From Mesorhizobium tamadayense (GTDB taxonomy: Bacteria; Pseudomonadota; Alphaproteobacteria; Rhizobiales; Rhizobiaceae): DNA of 64,000 nt. The translations under genes were made by a program, and so were the position numbers. The notes under the pieces were generated by a model that was given only the letters and a program-made list of their open reading frames with translations, was not told the origin of the DNA and did not search any database. Shown here in pieces: positions 17,325 through 25,502 of this stretch (positions are counted from its first letter, which is position 1; each line of letters begins with the position of its first letter). The DNA lies in the NCBI RefSeq assembly GCF_003863365.1, contig NZ_RQXT01000021.1, positions 44,973 through 108,972 of the forward strand, written 5' to 3'.

Positions 17325-17606
17325 CTATGGCTGGAGCAGAGCGCCACCGTATTGCGCCCAAAGATGTTCGCAGTCCCACACCCGTAAGCTTGGCGTTCCT
17401 GGTTCCCCATAGAGAACCATCGCACCGCGAACGTCGTATCCAAGCACCGACGCATTGGCCACGAACTGGATGGCGCGCCCTAAGGTTATGGCGCCGATCC
17501 CGGCTTCATTTTTGCTGGTGAGGTCGATCACTCCAAAGATTTCCGCGTCTGCCCCTCTGCCGGCCAAAACGGCCGTCGAGATCGCATCGTCCAACGCAAG
17601 CAGCAT
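17325..17606 (-). CDS. Hypothetical protein
   Basis: Protein of 93 residues with a GAF- or roadblock-like mix of strands and helices (GVIDLTSKNEAGIGAITLGR, DVRGAMVLYG). No motif is recognised. It lies 48 bases upstream of the nuclease gene on the same strand. From 17607 to 17862 I see nothing. Confidence 0.45.
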   Translation of the reverse strand: MLLALDDAISTAVLAGRGADAEIFGVIDLTSKNEAGIGAITLGRAIQFVANASVLGYDVRGAMVLYGEPGTPSLRVWDCEHLWAQYGGALLQP

Positions 17607-17862
17607 CGCGTGAGTCCCCCGTAACAGCGCTTGCTAACTTCGGCGCGCGAAATTGGTTCCGCGTCCTCTGAAAACAATCCGCGATCAACTGTTCAGTTCA
17701 AGCGGCTGATGGTCCGGCTGTTCATGCAAATGACTTGCCGCAGATCACGCCGGTCGACCGGCTGGCCGCATTTCCTGCAACTGTAGAAGTGATCCTGTTC
17801 GCTGGGAGGGTCGCGACCATTTCGTCGCCCGGCGACGTGAGGCCCAAGGTCAAAAAGCTTCG

Positions 17863-18044
17863 TCACCCGCGCAACTTCCTGGCCTCGCGCTCCAACGTCT
17901 TACGGTCGTTGCCGTGCTCGCCGATCAACTCCTGAACCTGGTCGGGCGTGATGCGGTGCTGCTTGGCGAAGTAGCGCACTTCGTACTCCTCATCTGCCGA
18001 AACGCGGTCACGCGGAAATCCCGTTTGCTCTTGTCGTCTCTCAC
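17863..18044 (-). pseudogene. DUF3606-family small protein, frame disrupted by one base
   Basis: From a GTG at 18044, with AGGGAGGAAC upstream, the frame reads VRDDKSKRDFR; after a one-base shift it continues GDRVSADEEYEVRYFAKQHR and then ITPDQVQELIGEHGNDRKTL. Together these make one DUF3606 protein of about 60 residues, a family of small alphaproteobacterial proteins of unknown function. The region is 182 bases, one short of a whole frame. Adding one G at CGCGTGACC (about 18008-18016) would restore it. It is either a recent pseudogene or a sequence error. Confidence 0.6.
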
Positions 18045-18173
18045 GGCTGTTCCTCCCTGGGAGGGAAAACCACCACAGGGCACGAACGTTCCAACTTGCT
18101 TTTTCAGCAATCGCTAACGGAATACTGCCGGCTGTGCGATATTGACTCAAATTCGAGTGACGTGAGAGTTCCG

Positions 18174-19052
18174 ATGCGCAAGCCTGCCGGCGGCGTCCGG
18201 CTGTCCTTCATTCGTCCGATGGAGCCGGAGCTCGTCGAGCAGCCGCCCAAGGGCGACGGATGGAGCCACGAAGTCAAGTTCGACGGCTATCGCACCCAGC
18301 TCATCAAGGATGCTGACGGCATCCGCCTCTACACGAAGACCGGAGTAGATTGGACGGACAAATATCGGCCGCTCGCCGAGGAGGCGAAGTCGATCGAGGC
18401 GGAAAGCTTCATCGTCGAAGGAGAGACGATCGTGACCAACGAAGCCGGTTTGTCCGACTTCCATGCGCTGCGCTCGGCGATCACCAGGCGCCCTCAGGAT
18501 CTCTACCTGGTGGCATTTGATCTCCTGCATCTCAACGGCCACGATCTGCGCGACATGATGCTGAAGGACCGGCTCGAAATCCTGCAGGTACTCATCCCCG
18601 CCGGCAGTCATATCCAGTTCAGCGAGGCGCTGCCGGGAACCGGCGACGCGGTCTATCATCTGGCGTGCGAAGCGGGCCTGGAAGGCATCGTTTCGAAACG
18701 GCAGGACAGCGTCTACCGCAGCGGCTCGACGATGAACTGGCGCAAGATCAAATGCTACGTCGAAAAGGAAATGGACATCATCGGCGTGAAGCGCGGGACC
18801 GGAAAGCCGGCGATGGTGCTGATGGCCGAGAACGGCCACTATATGGGCGGCGCGTTCGTCACGTTCAGAGCCGACAAGCGGCAGGCCCTATGGGACCGGG
18901 TGCATGGCAAGGCCGGCGCTCTGCCGCCGAAAGGGCTGGCGAAGGAGAAGGCCGAGTGGCTGAAGCCAGGCCTGGTCGGCCGGGTAAAGTTCCTGAAGGG
19001 CGAAGAGAAGCTTCGCCACGCCTCGCTGAAGGACTTTTGGGAGCGAAGCTGA
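18174..19052 (+). CDS. ATP-dependent DNA ligase, LigD-type catalytic core
   Basis: Stand-alone ligase of 292 residues that would seal DNA nicks using ATP. Adenylation motif I is EVKFDGYR with Lys35 as the nucleophile; later motifs are FIVEGETIV, EGIVSKRQDS and NWRKIKCYVE. A C-terminal OB-fold (about 200-290) follows. The polymerase and nuclease domains of full LigD are absent, as in the stand-alone ligases common on rhizobial replicons. The ATG at 18174 follows GAGAG. The SRAP operon lies nearby, but no ku gene is in the window. Confidence 0.92.
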   Translation: MRKPAGGVRLSFIRPMEPELVEQPPKGDGWSHEVKFDGYRTQLIKDADGIRLYTKTGVDWTDKYRPLAEEAKSIEAESFIVEGETIVTNEAGLSDFHALRSAITRRPQDLYLVAFDLLHLNGHDLRDMMLKDRLEILQVLIPAGSHIQFSEALPGTGDAVYHLACEAGLEGIVSKRQDSVYRSGSTMNWRKIKCYVEKEMDIIGVKRGTGKPAMVLMAENGHYMGGAFVTFRADKRQALWDRVHGKAGALPPKGLAKEKAEWLKPGLVGRVKFLKGEEKLRHASLKDFWERS

Positions 19053-19089
19053 GTATCCGTTGAAGACCTCACAGGCTCGGTTTTTTGGC

Positions 19090-19617
19090 CTAAGGCCCAG
19101 AAGCAGAAATCTTGGTTAGTTTGATATCGGCAAGCATAATGAATTCTGGGTTCGACGCCTGAACGGTCACGTCGACGGCCTTTTCGACCTCAGCCACTAC
19201 CGCTCGAAGTCGCTCCATAGTTCGCTCCGCCTGCCAGGGTACACCTTGTTTATCGAGCCTATAGTCGTATCGGATTCTCACATATTCCTTCGACCGTTTT
19301 GGCGATTGAATGAAATCTTGGACCTCTTTCGGCAATTGCAGCCCTAAGGCCTTGCAGGCTGTTAGCCTGGCAGCAAAGTTGTGGTTGTAGTCCCGCACAT
19401 CCTCCGGCGTCGTGCCGCCGAGTAGCTGGAAACTTCGCAGGTAGTTTTCCAATGCCTGGAAGTAGAGGAGCCTCCGCGGATGGTCCGACATCTGCGGCCC
19501 GATCTGCCCCAGAGCGTCGGCGCTCATCCTGTAGGTCTGAGCAAGGCAGAAGACGCCGTAGGCCGTCATGTCCTTGCCGTGGATAACTTTCGGCTTTTTC
19601 GCAGCGGCATCCCCCAT
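19090..19617 (-). CDS. Hypothetical protein, HEPN-like helical
   Basis: Protein of about 175 residues, mostly helical. YRMSADALGQIGPQMSDHP and LLYFQALENYLRSFQLLGG, then DYNHNFAARLTACKALGL, resemble HEPN-type four-helix domains that occur in toxins and RNA-binding partners, but the catalytic RxxxxH motif is not evident. The start could be ATG 19617 or TTG 19653. It follows an acidic 70-residue protein by six bases at most, so the two form an operon. Toxin-antitoxin function is possible and unproven. Confidence 0.55.
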   Translation of the reverse strand: MGDAAAKKPKVIHGKDMTAYGVFCLAQTYRMSADALGQIGPQMSDHPRRLLYFQALENYLRSFQLLGGTTPEDVRDYNHNFAARLTACKALGLQLPKEVQDFIQSPKRSKEYVRIRYDYRLDKQGVPWQAERTMERLRAVVAEVEKAVDVTVQASNPEFIMLADIKLTKISASGP

Positions 19618-19659
19618 GGCTAGGAGGATGCCGCCATTAGCTCGGCAGGGCAAGCCGGA

Positions 19660-19872
19660 TCACCGCCTACCGATTGAAATCTTTGGCATCTCGTCTCCTT
19701 CGCCCTGCATGAGGAATTCAGCGAGCGCGCTCATCAGCCACTCGGCATTTTCACGGTCGAGGAACATATCGACGGTGTCGTCATCGTCAGTGACCAACTC
19801 CAGCGTGCCTCTCAGCGGCTTGCGGGAAGTCACTTCCACATCACCGTCCTGATACTCAACAAATTTAGGCAT
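19660..19872 (-). CDS. Small acidic hypothetical protein
   Basis: Protein of 70 residues beginning MPKFVEYQDGDVEVTSRKPL. It has strands followed by an acidic run (DDDDTVDMFLDRENAEWLM) and a helix. It is upstream partner of the HEPN-like gene on the same transcript. No recognised family. The stretch 19873-20172 upstream holds no supported gene. Confidence 0.6.
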   Translation of the reverse strand: MPKFVEYQDGDVEVTSRKPLRGTLELVTDDDDTVDMFLDRENAEWLMSALAEFLMQGEGDEMPKISIGRR

Positions 19873-20172
19873 AGTCTTCTCCTAAATAGTCATGGGGCCA
19901 CAGACGTGCATGAGCGAGTCCGCGAGCCAGTTGATGTTCAAGGAGTTGTGTTGGGCAGCCGTGCTGCTCGTTGTCTACGACGTAAGGGCTCCCCCGTCGT
20001 CGGTTATCACGCGGCGTTACACCCAGAGTGCCCGGCGCCGGTTCTCTCAAGGCACGGTGCAAGAGTGATCTAGCGCGTGTAGTCAGTCAAGGTCGTTCAG
20101 TCGGCCTGTATGCTGACAACAAGTTGCTGCAGCGCAAGCCAATCTCGAACCGCTACACAAAGGCAGGATTCT

Positions 20173-20412
20173 TCATTTCCTTGCTCGGATCATCGCCCGC
20201 GCGATTGCCAGTTCGGCCTCGACCCTGGCGTTTTCCTTTTGCGTCATGTTGTCGGCGGCGATCAGACGCCGCAGGGCACGCATGACCTCGCCGCGCGCCC
20301 ACCCGACTTCAAGCATGCAGTCGACGATCGCCTGGAAGCCGGGCTCCATTGCTTCCTGGCAGTCGAGCTCGCGGTCCGGGTAGGTAATGTCGCGTCTAGG
20401 CCGGCTGATCAT
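20173..20412 (-). CDS. Small helical protein, last gene of the SRAP operon
   Basis: Protein of 79 residues, helical in its second half (EVMRALRRLIAADNMTQKEN). GGGAGAG lies seven bases upstream of the ATG at 20412. Its ATG overlaps the stop of the 59-residue gene as ATGA, so it is translationally coupled to it. Function unknown; its operon points to the DNA-damage response. Confidence 0.65.
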   Translation of the reverse strand: MISRPRRDITYPDRELDCQEAMEPGFQAIVDCMLEVGWARGEVMRALRRLIAADNMTQKENARVEAELAIARAMIRARK

Positions 20413-20588
20413 AGGAACTTCTCTCCCTCGCCACGGTGCTCGAAGCAGAACCAGTGCGACGGCTGCCTTGGTCGGGCGAAACCCCAACCGGCATCCTTGC
20501 AGCACCCGGCGTGTTCGCAAACGTGCCCGAGAGGTCCGTGATCACGCGGCTGCACAAGCTCTCCTGGGCGGGTCGGTTCGTCGCTCAT
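20409..20588 (-). CDS. 59-residue Cys/His protein, probable zinc-binding
   Basis: Complete ORF found by reading the minus strand between SRAP and the 79-residue gene: MSDEPTRPGELVQPRDHG at the start, then CEHAGCCKDAGWGFAR, HWFCFEHRGEGEKFL at the end. The C-x4-CC-x17-C-x2-H spacing suggests one zinc site. Its ATG overlaps the SRAP stop (20585-20588) and its stop overlaps the next ATG (20409-20412), both as ATGA. Such tight coupling at both ends makes it very likely to be a real gene. No known function. Confidence 0.75.
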   Translation of the reverse strand: MSDEPTRPGELVQPRDHGPLGHVCEHAGCCKDAGWGFARPRQPSHWFCFEHRGEGEKFL

Positions 20589-21277
20589 AGCAGCTTGATC
20601 GGCTCGATCAGCCCGGCGTGATCGTTGGGCTGCTTGTTGATGGCGGCTGCATTCACCTCCCGGCCGACGCGGTAGAACTGCAATTGTCCCTCGATGTCAT
20701 GGCTGAGAATGTCTTTCAGGTCGCCAGCCGGCGTCTTCGGGTCAAGCCAGGCATCGTAATAGGCCGGATCAAGCATGAGCGGCTGGCGGTCGTGGATCTG
20801 ATTGACCGGCGCCGCCGACGGCTGGGTGATGATGGTGCAACTGGTGACGTCGAGCTTCGAATTATAGGCCCATAGGCCGGCAAACGAGAAAGGCGCGTGG
20901 CCGGGCTGGAAAATGTGCCAAGGGTCTTTGCCGCCGTCGGCCGGGCTCTTGGTCCACTCGTAGTAGCCGTCAGCCGGAACAAGGCAGCGTTTGGATTTGA
21001 AAGCATCTCGGAATGCCGGCGTCGTGTCGGCCGTCTCGATCTTGGCGTTGAACATTGTCGCCTTCGGCATCTCCTTCGCCCAAAAGGGAACCAGCCACCA
21101 TCGTCCGGTGCGAACGTTTTGGTTGCCGTCGTCGGCCACCGTGATGAACGGCACTTCGTCAGTCGGTGCGATGTTGTAGCGGGGCGCGTCGTTCCGCCCG
21201 ACATCGGCGGGCGCTGTCAGCCGGTAGAGGCGGTGGATTTCCGACCACGGCAGGTACCTAGTGTAGCGTCCGCACAT
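20585..21277 (-). CDS. yedK: SRAP-domain protein (YedK/HMCES family)
   Basis: Protein of 230 residues that forms a covalent crosslink to abasic sites in single-stranded DNA and shields them. Seen: the essential N-terminus MCGRYT with Cys2 exposed after Met removal, RYNIAPTDEVPF with the conserved Asn, ARCHETYPAL core FNAKIETADTTPAFRDAF and RCLVPADGYYEW, and the histidine region IHDRQPLML. All catalytic elements are present and the length is normal. It starts nine bases after the previous gene and overlaps the 59-residue gene. The operon begins behind an SOS box at 21982. Confidence 0.95.
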   Translation of the reverse strand: MCGRYTRYLPWSEIHRLYRLTAPADVGRNDAPRYNIAPTDEVPFITVADDGNQNVRTGRWWLVPFWAKEMPKATMFNAKIETADTTPAFRDAFKSKRCLVPADGYYEWTKSPADGGKDPWHIFQPGHAPFSFAGLWAYNSKLDVTSCTIITQPSAAPVNQIHDRQPLMLDPAYYDAWLDPKTPAGDLKDILSHDIEGQLQFYRVGREVNAAAINKQPNDHAGLIEPIKLL

Positions 21278-21286
21278 CCATCGACC

Positions 21287-21667
21287 TCAGTTCCGCAGGG
21301 CTTCCGGCACGCTGAGTGGCCCAAGCTCCAGAATTCGCTCATAGGCGCCCTGGCGACGCCAGACGCCGCGAGCGCGCCCATGCTCCCTGTCTCGCTTGGG
21401 ATCGAACATGATGGCGCCGAAGTGGTCAAGGAAGGCCGCCGCGGCCGCTCGGTCGGCAAAGCAGTGCAGCCGCCATTGCTCTTGCGTTCCATCCTCCCAA
21501 ACCGCGATCACCGCTCTTGTCCGGCACGACAGGCGGCGCTCCTCGAGAAAACGCCGGATGAGCGTGTAGTTGCGATCCGTGCAGATGTCATCGGGCAGCG
21601 CGACCTGGTGCGGCATCTCGCGGTCGATAATCGTAGGCGCCGGAATACCGCGGCTGCGTGTGACCAT
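21287..21667 (-). CDS. Hypothetical protein, second gene of the SOS-box operon
   Basis: Protein of 126 residues. A basic N-terminus (MVTRSRGIPAPTIIDREMP) is followed by TDRNYTLIRRFLEERRLSCR, a strand region IAVWEDGTQEQWRLHCFAD and an Arg-rich tail. The start overlaps the stop of the first gene as TGATG at 21665-21669. Not recognised; its position between an SOS box and SRAP suggests a DNA-repair role. Confidence 0.7.
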   Translation of the reverse strand: MVTRSRGIPAPTIIDREMPHQVALPDDICTDRNYTLIRRFLEERRLSCRTRAVIAVWEDGTQEQWRLHCFADRAAAAAFLDHFGAIMFDPKRDREHGRARGVWRRQGAYERILELGPLSVPEALRN

Positions 21668-21954
21668 CAGTGCTGCTTTTGCCGGCCGCGCACCCTCCAC
21701 GCTTCCTGAATATGAATGTCCGTCTGGTCGCGCATCGCATCGGAAAGTGAAATCGCCAGGTCCAGATCGTTCGGATAGATCGCCATAATCCAAGTCGCCG
21801 TCAGCTCCGTGATGGCCTGTTTCTGACTGACATTGGATAGGCCGCGCAGCGGCTTGACCATCTTCGCGACGGCGCGACAAATGTCGGGCATTTCGCGCTT
21901 CACTGTGGCGAATGTTTCCGGTTGCTCAGCTTCGGTGGCACGCATCGGTTTCAT
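21667..21954 (-). CDS. Hypothetical protein, first gene of the SOS-box operon
   Basis: Protein of 95 residues, helical (MPDICRAVAKMVKPLRGL and TATWIMAIYPNDLDLAI). The ATG at 21954 was chosen because GGAG lies nine bases upstream; two other ATGs, at 21969 and 21945, are close by. It starts 27 bases from the SOS box. No recognised family. Confidence 0.65.
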   Translation of the reverse strand: MKPMRATEAEQPETFATVKREMPDICRAVAKMVKPLRGLSNVSQKQAITELTATWIMAIYPNDLDLAISLSDAMRDQTDIHIQEAWRVRGRQKQH

Positions 21955-21981
21955 GGGCGCTGTCTCCATTTTTGCGATAGT

Positions 21982-21996
21982 GAACAAAATGAGAAC
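21982..21996 (-). promoter_or_regulatory. LexA (SOS) box
   Basis: The plus strand reads GAAC-AAAATGA-GAAC, i.e. GTTC-N7-GTTC on the minus strand, an exact match to the LexA site known in Alphaproteobacteria. It lies 27 bases upstream of the first gene of the SRAP operon, where a repressor would block transcription. It is also 106 bases from the divergent gene at 22102. Confidence 0.75.
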
Positions 21997-22101
21997 AAAA
22001 GAGTCAAGCGCCTCTTGACCACACAGGAATATGTTCCTCATTTCAGCATATGCCGGAACAACCCGAGAAGTGGCCGCGGGGCGCCGCCTGGACCCTAACG
22101 C

Positions 22102-22350
22102 ATGCCCACGACGCGGGGCAGGTGGCGGGCATCCACTGCGCGCTTCTACAAGCCGCTCGAGTTGCGGGAGGTGATCGGCAACGTCACGATCGACGAGGTG
22201 AGAAACAAGGTCCGCTGCCAGCAGTGCAAGAGCCGAGAGTGGATGAGCGCGCAGCTATTCCACCCCACCGGAGAGCAGGCGCACACGATCCGCTTCCGGC
22301 GTCTGGTGCAGATCCGTTGGGAGAAGCGCGTGATCTGGCGCGATGAATAA
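22102..22350 (+). CDS. Small CxxC protein
   Basis: Protein of 82 residues with a basic N-terminus, VIGNVTIDEVRNKVRCQQCK in the middle and a Trp/Arg-rich end (RRLVQIRWEKRVIWRDE). The single CQQC pair resembles half of a zinc ribbon. Its 3' end is partly repeated 210 bases downstream. It is divergent from the SOS-box operon. Function unknown. Confidence 0.5.
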   Translation: MPTTRGRWRASTARFYKPLELREVIGNVTIDEVRNKVRCQQCKSREWMSAQLFHPTGEQAHTIRFRRLVQIRWEKRVIWRDE

Positions 22351-22519
22351 TTGAAGTGGGAGCGGCCCGGCAGGCTGGCGGGGTAGGCCAGCAAACGCCG
22401 GGCCTAACCGGTGGGGGCTCGGGGGCGAGACACGGCACCGGCTGAGGACAAATATATCCTTGTGCCGAAATGATCCGCACGCATCCATAAGGCGGAGCCG
22501 GGAGTAGCCCAGCTCCGAG

Positions 22520-22590
22520 CAGACGCACACGATCCGATGCAGGCCCTCATGGAAATCCGCTGGGAGATGCGAGTAGTCTGGCGCTATGAG
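22520..22590 (+). repeat. Degenerate repeat of the 3' end of the CxxC gene
   Basis: CGCACACGATCCG at 22529 repeats 22281, and IRWEMRVVWRYE encoded downstream repeats IRWEKRVIWRDE of the gene at 22102. The first part of the gene is not repeated. It looks like a decayed partial tandem duplication. Confidence 0.55.
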
Positions 22591-22626
22591 CAGTGGGCCA
22601 ACCATCCGCGACGCTGGCCGGGTTTC

Positions 22627-22920
22627 CTATTCGTCGCTGTCCTCGCTATTGTTTTCGTCGTCGGATTGGCTGTTTCGACCGGCGTCATCCGATTGCTCTT
22701 CAACGTACGCTTGGCAGCCTTCGTTGAAGGATCGGCTATCTCCGTCGCAATCCCGCTCGTCGGTGATGTCGTTCCTTGCGGCCCAGTCATAGCCCGCCTC
22801 GTGGCCCGAGCAGTCATCCGTGCAATCGTAGCCGTGGAACGTCTCTTGCGCGTTTGCCGGGCCAGCAAGAGGGCCGGCCAGCGTAAGGGCGCCGGCCGCG
22901 ACAAGAATCCGGATCATCAC
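22627..22920 (-). CDS. Small secreted acidic protein
   Basis: Protein of 97 residues with a clear signal peptide (1-24, cleavage after ANA). The mature protein carries a cysteine/acidic motif (GYDCTDDCSGHEAGYDWA, ERDCDGDSRSFNEGC) and an Asp/Glu/Ser-rich tail. Four cysteines could form two disulfides. Similar small periplasmic proteins are common in rhizobia, without known function. It runs downstream of the Lar-like and MucR genes on the same strand. Confidence 0.7.
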   Translation of the reverse strand: MMIRILVAAGALTLAGPLAGPANAQETFHGYDCTDDCSGHEAGYDWAARNDITDERDCDGDSRSFNEGCQAYVEEQSDDAGRNSQSDDENNSEDSDE

Positions 22921-22993
22921 AAAATACTCCTATTGAAGCCCGGCGGTCGGGTATTCTGTGACCTTGGCGAAGATGAGGCTCGATAACCGACCC

Positions 22994-23169
22994 TCAGTCC
23001 CAATCCTGATCAGGTGTCGCGGGACGGCGATTCCAGCTTCTAACTGCTTTCAATTCGTCGATGCAGACCGGGCCGGATGCGCCGCAGCCGTCGCATCTCA
23101 TCACAACGCGCGCCTCGCCCGTCACGCACGGCCGGAGCTTGTGCAGAACGGGCAAGGCTCCGCGTTCAT
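22994..23169 (-). pseudogene. Lar-like (restriction alleviation) zinc protein, frame disrupted by one base
   Basis: From the ATG at 23169 the frame reads MNAEPCPFCTSSGRA and then stops; one base over it continues VTGEARVVMRCDGCGASGPV, IDELKAVRSWNRRP. Joined, these give a Lar-type protein with the usual CPFC...CDGC zinc pair and the WNRR end. The region is 176 bases, one short of a frame. Restoring one G at GCGTGACGG (about 23123) repairs it. The ATG overlaps the MucR stop as ATGA, so translation depends on mucR. It is either a new pseudogene or a sequence error. Confidence 0.65.
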
Positions 23170-23618
23170 CGCGGAGAACGCTTCTTACCCGTGCTTTTCG
23201 CCGGCGTTGCCGCAGACTTCCGGCCGAGCCCACTCGACTTCGCCAGCGCCGAACGTTGGGCCGCGTAGTTCGGCGCCACCATCGGATAGTCCGGCTTTAA
23301 GTTCCACTTCTCCCGGTACTCGTCGGGCGTCAGCCCGTAGTGCACGTCGAGATGGCGCTTCAGCGATTTGAATTTCTTCCCGTCCTCGAGGCAGATGATG
23401 TAGTCCGGGAACACCGACCGCTTCGGATTGACTGCGGGCGGCTGGGCTGGGTTCTCAGGCGCGGCCGGCTGTCCGATTTTCGACAGCGACGAATTCACGC
23501 TTTCGATCAACTCTGGAAGAGACGCAACCGGCACTGGGTTTTTGCTGACGTAGGCAGACACAATGTCCGCGGTGAGGTCGATCAACTGGCTTCGGCTGTT
23601 CTCAATCTCTTCCGGCAT
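23166..23618 (-). CDS. MucR/Ros-family zinc-finger regulator
   Basis: Regulator of 150 residues of the Ros/MucR family, which controls exopolysaccharide, motility and symbiosis or virulence genes in Hyphomicrobiales. Seen: LIDLTADIVSAYVSKNPVPV at the N-terminus, the finger region CLEDGKKFKSLKRHLDVHYG with Cys, His and His, and TPDEYREKWNLKPDYPMVAP with NYAAQRSALA. The tail is basic. The start at 23618 has GGAG seven bases upstream. Accessory MucR copies often silence horizontally acquired genes. Confidence 0.93.
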   Translation of the reverse strand: MPEEIENSRSQLIDLTADIVSAYVSKNPVPVASLPELIESVNSSLSKIGQPAAPENPAQPPAVNPKRSVFPDYIICLEDGKKFKSLKRHLDVHYGLTPDEYREKWNLKPDYPMVAPNYAAQRSALAKSSGLGRKSAATPAKSTGKKRSPR

Positions 23619-23777
23619 GCAGTAACTCCGTTCGCAGCGATAGTAGATGAAACCTCTTAGCCGGTTTTCGGCGCAACGCAACAGTGTGAATACGCTACCT
23701 GTACGAAGCCATGCCAACCGCCGCCATAGTTCGCTTCCAAAGGCAATCTTGGCGCGAGGTACGAGTGACGCGAACAA

Positions 23778-24329
23778 CTACGTCGCCGATATCAACGCGG
23801 TACTTTCCCTTGTCAGTTGTCCGAACGCGCTCCCGTTAATTTCGACCAGATAGTCGACCGGTGTAACAGGATCGACGACCACGGTAATGCTGCGCAGTTG
23901 CTCGAGTTGAAGCGAGATCAACTCGGGCTTAAGCGTGCCGGCAACCGTTGCAAACTGATTGGAATCATTCCAAGCAAATCGCACTTCACCAGTCGACCAC
24001 TTCGCAATCACCCCTTGTGATTTGATAGAGAAATAACCGGCATCCTTGATCGCTAAGGCGACCTTCGACGCGTCGTTGTGGTTGATACCTGCATGGGTCG
24101 CTCGGGAACTGAAGACCTTCGCCCGGTCAAGCCCGCGGATGAAGCCGGCTGGATCGGACTGGGGGCCTCGAGCACCGTTCTGATCGTCAAGCGTGATATA
24201 GGTTCGTTCCGCGTTCCCCATTTTCCGAACAAGCGTAGTCTTACCTGCCCGGCGCGGCCCGACAATCAGGACCACCGGGGTGTCGACAAGGGCGTCTTCC
24301 ACCCGGCGTTCCACGAATCGCTCGTACAT
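23778..24329 (-). pseudogene. AAA/DUF4143-type ATPase N-terminus joined to an unrelated tail
   Basis: Residues 1-70 match the start of DUF4143-type AAA ATPases: MYERFVERRVEDALVDTP, Walker A VGPRRAGKTTLVRKM, then YITLDDQNG and SDPAGFIRGLDRA. The expected continuation (Walker B with DEVQ) is missing. After about residue 70 the sequence changes to GINHNDASKVALAIKDAGYF and similar text that does not fit the family. This is probably a deletion fusion and not functional as an ATPase. Confidence 0.6.
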
Positions 24330-24519
24330 ACCGTTCCCATTCTAGGCAATTGGAAGTATCAGGCATGATAATTGGGAGCCAATGACATGAATATTGGGAC
24401 CATTAGCGCCGCAATCTGGATCGAACCCCGTTTCAATGAGCTCTGCGGCCGAAGCACTCAGTGATGCGGTCCACCGGCATCGCACCACTTTGTTTTGCCA
24501 TTCCCGCCAGCGGCCGGGC

Positions 24520-25485
24520 ATAAAGTCCGTCTCGGGCGCTAGGCAGGCACCTAGCCCGGCGCCGACCTTTGCCTCGTTGATCGGATCTCACCCGATGAAG
24601 ACGATCTCCTGGCGCCGATCGCCCCAGACCGGATCGAGATCATCGCGGCCTTCCATTCCGGGTGGTCAGGCCACTGATGCTTGGGAACCGAGGCACCACA
24701 GGCCGCGCTTGCCGGTGCGGATCAGCGCGCCGGCCTGGCTGATCTCGCCGACATAGTGCGGACGCGTCGCCAGCCAGAAGAAGCCTTTGGCGCGCACAAC
24801 ACCTGGCCAGGATTTGTTGATGAAGGCCTTCAGCTTCATCGGATCGAAAGGCCGGCGGCGCGACAGGCGAAGGTGCGGATGCCATACTCCTCGGTCTCAG
24901 GGACATGGTCCTTGAAACCGTCGAGTTCCGGGAACCAGAGCGGATGCTGCTCGGCCTTTCCGAAGTCGAAGCGTCCTGTGTTCAAAACCTTGGACAGGGG
25001 AACTTTGCCGAAATCGGTTTCGACCGGGTCCGCGTCCGGATTGAGGGCGCGAACGATCTTTCTCGACAGGTCCAGATTGTGTGAAGAAATTTCGGAGACC
25101 TTGTTGAGCACGATTCACATCGGCGAATTCGATCTGCTCCACGAGCAGGTCGACCAGCGCTCGATCATCGCTCTCCAAACTTCACCGCGGTCACGCAGGA
25201 AATCCTGCGAAGAGTAATTCTTCAGGAGATTGGCCGCGTCCACGACCGTGACCATCGTATCCAGGCGGGCGACGTCCGAAAGACATGTCGCGCCATTCTC
25301 ACGAAAGTCGAGGCAAGTAGTCGAAGCGGCAGTCCTGCGAGAGACGACGCACCTCTTGGAGGAGATCGTCGCGCAGCGTGCAGCAGATGCAGCCATTGGT
25401 CATTTCGATGAGTTTTTCGTCGGTGCGGGAGAGGGTTCGGGCCACCGTCGCGGACGAGTGCTGCGTCGATGTTCACCTCGCTCAT
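24520..25485 (-). pseudogene. COG0523 (CobW/ZigA-like) GTPase, body, heavily decayed
   Basis: Pieces of one COG0523 metal-chaperone GTPase follow each other in shifting frames: MSEVNIDAALVRDGG, then EMTNGCICCTLRDDLL in another frame, LSDVARLDTMVTVVDAANLL, KIVRALNPDADPVETDFGKV, HPLWFPELDGFKDHVPETEE, and near the end DRRQEIVFIG followed by a stop. The IEST region is deleted. The N-terminus with the P-loop is missing here and lies next door in the opposite orientation (25503-25643). Confidence 0.75.
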
Positions 25486-25502
25486 ATCCCCCAGAGGTTC
25501 CC

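Noticed and set aside
24410..24440. tRNA T-arm-like GGTTCGATCC on the minus strand
   Set aside because: No acceptor, D or anticodon arm can be built around it.
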